Shown piece by piece: positions 59,247 to 64,000 of a DNA stretch of 64,000 bases. This stretch comes from Ectocarpus siliculosus (Eukaryota; Sar; Phaeophyceae; Ectocarpales; Ectocarpaceae): NCBI GenBank assembly GCA_000310025.1, contig FN649739.1:3238476-3302475 (forward strand). The letters run 5' to 3'. Position numbers and translations under genes: made by a program. The notes beneath the pieces are model-generated. The model searched no databases. It had not been told where the DNA came from and saw only the letters and a program-made list of their open reading frames with translations. Positions within the stretch are counted from its first letter, which is position 1; each line of letters opens with the position of its first letter.

Positions 59247-62200
59247 CCCCTCAGTGTGGCTACGATGGGGGCGACTGCTGTTTTTGCAGCTGCAGCGGCG
59301 TAGCGTGTACATCCAACGTTTTCGATTGCTTAGACCCCGGGGCGGAACAAGAGTTGTACGAGTGCAACGCCCCACCACCCGCCGTCCTGCCTTGCTCAGA
59401 GGAAGTTCAGCAGACGTGGGTGGTAGAAACCTCGGAACACGCACAGGCTCTGACAGCAGCTGTGAATTGTTCTGGCGGGCTGTTCGAGGTAGAGTGGAAG
59501 GGGAGCGTGGTCGTCAACGATTCAATCTTCGTCGTCGACGGCACTGTTCTTACGGTAGCGGGAGCTGACTCGAATGCCGTCATCGATGGAAACGCGGGGA
59601 CACGACTCTTCACCGTCGTGAACGCTGCTCTGCACGTGAGCGGGGTAAACATCAGCTCGGGTGCCAGCGTTGCGGGTGGGGCCATAGCTGCCGCGGGATC
59701 CACCTTGACGTTTGATCGGACGAATTTTGTTGGAAATGGTGCCACAGCCCTCGGGGGAGCAGTGTTTATGTCCGATGGCTCAAACACGTCATGTGTCGGG
59801 GCTGGTACCTTTGCCGATAATTCGGCCGGCATTGAAGGTGGTGCAGTGCACGCGAGTGGGGGGTCGACGATTTCGTGCGGCGCTTCATGGCTAAACAACG
59901 TGGCTGGTGATATCGGAGGCGCCATAAGGGTTCTTGGAGGGTCCACCTTTTCATGGGACGAAGAGTCGTTCTTCGCCTACAATACTGCCGGAAGAGCAGG
60001 AGGCGCGTTGAGTGTTAACGGGTCGAGCTTGTCGTGGAATGCTGCAACGGGATTCGATTCCAACACCGCCGGGCTGGTGGGTGGCGCTCTCCACGTGGGT
60101 GGTGGCTCGAGCGTCTCCTGGAGCGAGGCCACGACGTTTGTTCGCAATTTCGCTGAGGTAAACGGCGGTGCTCTAGCGATGGGTAGCAGTTCGAAGACTT
60201 CCTGGAGCGGTGTCACCACGTACCTGGGGAATGAAGCTGGGAATGCTGGGGGCGCCATTTATGTCGAAGACCGCTCGAACGTTTCGTGGAGCGGGGAGAC
60301 CGAGAGCGTGTTCGACGAGAACCTTGCAGGGGTTTTCGGGGGAGCGGCTTATGTGACCACGAGCTCTGAACTTTCTTGTGGCGAGCAAACGTCTAGCAGC
60401 TTTTTCCGCAACTCGGCCACCAAATACGGGGGGGCGCTTCAAGTGGATCACGGCTCCAGCTTAGCACTTAGCGGGAACACTTCTTTCCACGGAAACAGCG
60501 CTCTTGGTTACCCCGTAAATGAGGATGGGACGGGTCATGGTGGTGCCATAGGCGCCACGTACTCTGCCACCGTCACGTGGAGTGAGACCACGTCTTTCAC
60601 AAACAATACGGCAGTTTTGGGGGCTGGCCTGTACGCGGGCAACTCTAGTGTACTTTTCCTGGGTCATACTATCGCGGCCCACAACACAGCAACCTTTGGA
60701 GGCGGTGCGTTCTTTTTCTCAAACAGCAGTGCTGTATGGGACGGGCAAACGGATATGTACAACAACTCGGCCGAAAGTGCTGGCGGTGCTGTGACTATCG
60801 CGTCCTCGGACCTGGTCATTAACGGCCCAACAGCCCTGGCCAACAATCGCGTCGGGGACAGCGAGAGCGGTTTCGGTGGTGCCATGTATATGCTTATGGG
60901 CTCGAGTCTATTTGCGAGCGGTGCCACAACGTGGATCAATAATTCAGCAGGGGGTCAAGGCGGAGCGATCATGATGGATGGCTCGACAGCGTGGTGGACC
61001 GGCCCAACACTTTTCAGCGGAAATAGTGCACATTCTGCCAGTTCCAACGGGGGCGCTGTACATGTCGGCGGATTGTCGAGCGTGTCCTGGAGTGGAGCGA
61101 CGACCTTCACGGATAACCGCTCCGGTCGCAACGGAGGTGCACTGTTTTTGCTTTACGGAGAAGCTTCGTGGACCGTTGTCACGAAGTTCGTTCGCAATAC
61201 CGCAGATAGCCTAGGAGGTGCCTTGTACGTGAGTTTATCCCGAATGTCTTGGAGTGCGGCCACCGAGTTCGATGGAAATTCTGCTCTGTCCGGAGGCTCA
61301 ATTTTCATGTGGAACTCCTCCCATGTGGAGTGGACTGGGGACACCGAGTTCATATCGAACGAAGCAAGCCTCGACGGGGGGGTGATTGGATCCTTTTCAA
61401 CGGACTCCGTCAGTAACCAGGGCTCAACCCTCGTGATGAATGGGACCACTGCCTTTGTCAACAACACGTGCGGAGCTAACGGGGGCGCCTTGGCTCTGCT
61501 TGGAGGATTGGCTGTAAACATCGGCACAGAAAACGTCAGCTTCATTGGAAACGCTGCCGAGGTTGCGGGAGGGGCCGTATTTGTGTCGGGCACAGGGTTC
61601 GGCCCGATTTTCACTGGCGCTAGGTTCATCTCCAACTCCGCTCAGGTCGGGGGTGCTGTCTCCACCGTAGGGTCTGGGAACTTGAAGGAAAATGCAGACA
61701 TTTCACCCCCAAACCCGACAACATTCGACCATTGCCACTTCATCGACAACCGAGCAACAGCAACGGGTGGAGCTATTGACAGCGCGGCTGGACAAGACGC
61801 CTTCGTCAACAGCACGTTTCAGGGCAACCGCGCGGGGACGGGGGGGGGCTTGAGGCTGGCAGGCACGGCCTCTCTGGACACCTGCTCGTTTGTTGACAAC
61901 ATTTCGGACGATCAAGGGGGCGCGGCGGTGTCCAACATCGGTTCTTTGTTGAGTGTGGAGAACATCACTTTCAGCGGTAATGTCTTCGACTGCGATCCCG
62001 GCATGTATCTGGACTACAACGCGGTACGAACTTGTGTTTCGTCTTTGTTGTGTGTTTTTCAGCGAGTCCGGTTTGCTGCTCTTGATGGGCTTTGAACCGA
62101 ACCGGAGTGTTGACGTCCGTTATATCGCATGGCATGTACGGTTGTGGACAGCACTGGATGGACCTGATGTTTTCTTCAAACCCAGTTGCCCAGTAGTATC

Positions 62201-63759
62201 ATCATTGTTTTCGACCAGCCATTGAGTAGTCAACTTCTGGGGTATGCAGCTTCGCAAGCCCCGTTGTTCAACCTCAGAATGATCTGTGTGCTTCTTCCAC
62301 TGTGATTAGGCGGTATCAATTCTAACTCGACAGGTCCACCTCCTGGTGTTTCTGGTGTTCCTTCTCCGTGATGCAGTCGGGTAACCCCTACGAGGCCGCT
62401 TGCGGTGGCTGCGAGACTGCGTGCGACGGATGCTTCTTCGAACCGCCTGTGCCTCCGACATGCACGGACGTAATGGAGCATATCACAAGCGCTGGTGGCA
62501 CCGTCACCCTTGAAGACCTTCCAGTCGAGCGTGGGTACTGGCGAGCCAGCCCGTCGAGCGAGGAAGTCTTTGCGTGCTACAATTCCGACGCCTGTCTAGG
62601 CGGAGTAACGGGAAGAGCTGGCTATTGCCTCAAGGGCTACGAGGGACCATGTGGGTGGCATCCGTATTGTGCAGTATAATGACGCTGTTTGCTGCTCAAG
62701 CTGGCAATTGGAACCATTCATTCCAACAGGCTCATGTCGAGGACTTGCGCACGTTCCTAGCATGCGAGGTTCTGTACTCCTCGTCACGTTGTAGTAATCA
62801 TGTTCGGCAGGTTCGGGGGTGTTGTCAACGTCCGATTGCGGGACTATTGCTGATGGCGTAAAGATGTCACTGTTGCTTGTACATATCGGCATCGGCAAGG
62901 CCGACGGCCATGTAACTGTGTTTTTCATCACTCTGGTGTGCCCATGTTTAACGCGATCACAGCAAATTCCCCGGTACGCTGCAGCTCCCGGAGGGTTACT
63001 CAGGTGTAAGCACCCACCAACACAAGTTTCTTCTTGTTTCACTGACATGAGGCCCCGGTTCCATCATTGTTTGTTTAAAACTGAACGAAATGAAAGCCCT
63101 TCGTTCTACATAGCAAAAGCGGCTTGCCGTTTTATCAGTCGGCAAATTTGCGGGATGTATTCCTATCCCAGGCAATCCGCCCCAAATACGAGAACACGGT
63201 ACAGCCAAAAATGAATCCTGTCCGCGACATTTCCAGCAGTCTCAACCGTGAAGAGAAGGTTGTATGTAGGTGGAAACAATGCATCCAAACAGATTAAGTC
63301 TGTCTCAATCCCCGAATAATTATGGCCTTGCAGTGGTCCCGGCTGATATGATAGCGCAGATCCTTGAAGAAATCAGAATGTTCGGTGGGTACAGTGGCCG
63401 CCCCATGTCCGAATCGCTAACATCCGTTGATGCCCGAACACAACTCTATAGTATACGTCGATCTCAACACTCCTTGCTTGTCGCCCGCTTGACCGTTTCG
63501 GTCAGATTGTGCTGTGTGCAGCGACGGCTACACGACAGAACTGGCCTTCGCCTGCACCAGGTGCTCCGGTGGCGCTGGCCGTATCGCCCTGGCGGCCGTG
63601 CTCGCGGTGGTGGTCTTATGCGTTGCCTTTGCCGTTGCTTCGTACGCGATGTCGGGCAGGGTTGGCGACGTGAGATCAGGGGTGGTTGCCCGCCTTGGGC
63701 AGTATATTCCGCTTCAATCTGTGAAGATTGTCATCGTGGCGTGGCAGATCTTGACTCAG
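57555..63759 (+). CDS. LNR/Pmp-repeat multipass surface protein, paralogue running off the right edge (partial)
   Basis: Exons 57555-57911, 58212-58385, 59255-62023, 62377-62650 and 63506-63759 join in phase (0,0,0,1). The last coding exon is beyond the window. The 1276 residues seen comprise a signal peptide (1-24, ending GAAAQ), two LNRs in exon 1 (SCGFDGGDCC, SCGYDGGD) and a third completed across exons 2/3 (CGYDGGDCCFCSCS). Exon 3 then encodes about 26 Pmp-type repeats (FxxNxAxxxGGA), a likely beta-helix. Exon 4 is Cys-rich (GGTVTLEDLPVERGYWRA). Exon 5 encodes CAVCSDGYTTELAFACTRC, one membrane span and LQSVKIVIVAWQILTQ. The start has the strong context ACCATGG. Exon lengths of 357, 174 and 254 bp are identical to those of the minus-strand paralogue at 18517-24954. 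A role at the cell surface, in adhesion or sensing, is inferred only. Confidence 0.88.
59199..59244 (+). repeat. (CT)23 microsatellite beside a splice acceptor
   Basis: The CT run ends 10 bp before the exon start at 59255 (acceptor CCCCCTCAG). It forms the polypyrimidine tract of the intron that splits the third LNR. Length changes here could alter splicing of that exon. Confidence 0.9.
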
Positions 63760-64000
63760 GTGAGGACGAGCATACAGGTAGTGCACAGATAGGTCCACAA
63801 GAACATACTTACGGGATTGCGGAGGTTGACGCTAAATTGAGGCTGTGTCGCCTGCTGGTCCGGCTCTTGTCTATTCCTCTATGTAGTACACCAAGAACCA
63901 ACATGTCGCCAAGCGCAACGTGGAAAGGCCAACAACCCGCCTTGTGCTCAACGCACATCAAGACGTCGATTGGTGTCATGCTTTTGTGAGCTGGTGTCGA
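63760..64000 (+). other. Intron at the right edge
   Basis: The sequence after the donor CAG|GTGAGG at 63760 shows no similarity to the large C-terminal exon of the paralogue, which starts FTSVANIRFP. The window therefore ends within the fifth intron. Confidence 0.7.

Overview
The window is nuclear DNA of an intron-rich eukaryote. It contains long GT-AG introns (about 300-1200 bp, one of 3.2 kb), no operons, many small inverted-repeat elements and one assembly gap. Secreted LNR (Notch-type) plus Pmp-repeat (polymorphic outer-membrane-protein type) proteins that end in a multipass domain, next to a White-type ABCG half-transporter, suggest a stramenopile, most likely a brown alga of the Ectocarpus kind. 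That assignment is inference. All exon models below were built by eye from splice sites, reading-phase continuity and protein motifs.

Layout. (1) 178-317: last exon of an unidentified gene entering from the left. (2) About 4018-15717, + strand: a 17-exon ABCG half-transporter with every nucleotide-binding motif and a complete membrane domain. Its first exon carries an apparent one-base shift in a G6 run, its second intron starts with GC, and one splice donor has been tandemly duplicated. (3) 15718-18516: non-coding, with a CCATGG-rich palindromic array and other local repeats. (4) 18517-24954, - strand: a complete six-exon gene for a 1330-residue secreted/membrane protein (signal peptide, LNRs, about 15 Pmp repeats, Cys-rich stalk, multipass C-terminus). 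(5) 24955-28391: spacer with a MITE (short non-autonomous inverted-repeat element) and a hairpin. (6) 28392-33677, + strand: a five-exon, 362-residue multipass membrane protein that I do not recognise. One of its splice acceptors lies in the end of a MITE. (7) 34625-35775: a decayed duplicate of part of the right-hand LNR-Pmp gene, intron included. (8) 38605-44628, + strand: a six-exon transposon gene joining an OTU-type cysteine protease domain to a piggyBac transposase with its DDD residues and Cys-rich tail. It is broken by one frameshift and one in-frame stop. (9) 44629-57554: gene-poor, repeat-rich DNA with a 532-bp gap, several inverted-repeat elements, an approximately 1-kb foldback structure and a 230-bp tandem repeat. 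(10) 57555 to the right edge, + strand: a second LNR-Pmp gene with the same exon plan as (4) but about 26 Pmp repeats; its last exon lies outside the window.

The genes do not form a pathway. The window is a locus where a cell-surface gene family has duplicated (two full-length genes in inverted orientation and a pseudogene) amid mobile elements. The most unusual items are the OTU-piggyBac fusion, the LNR-Pmp family with its conserved exon lengths, and the MITE that supplies a splice acceptor.
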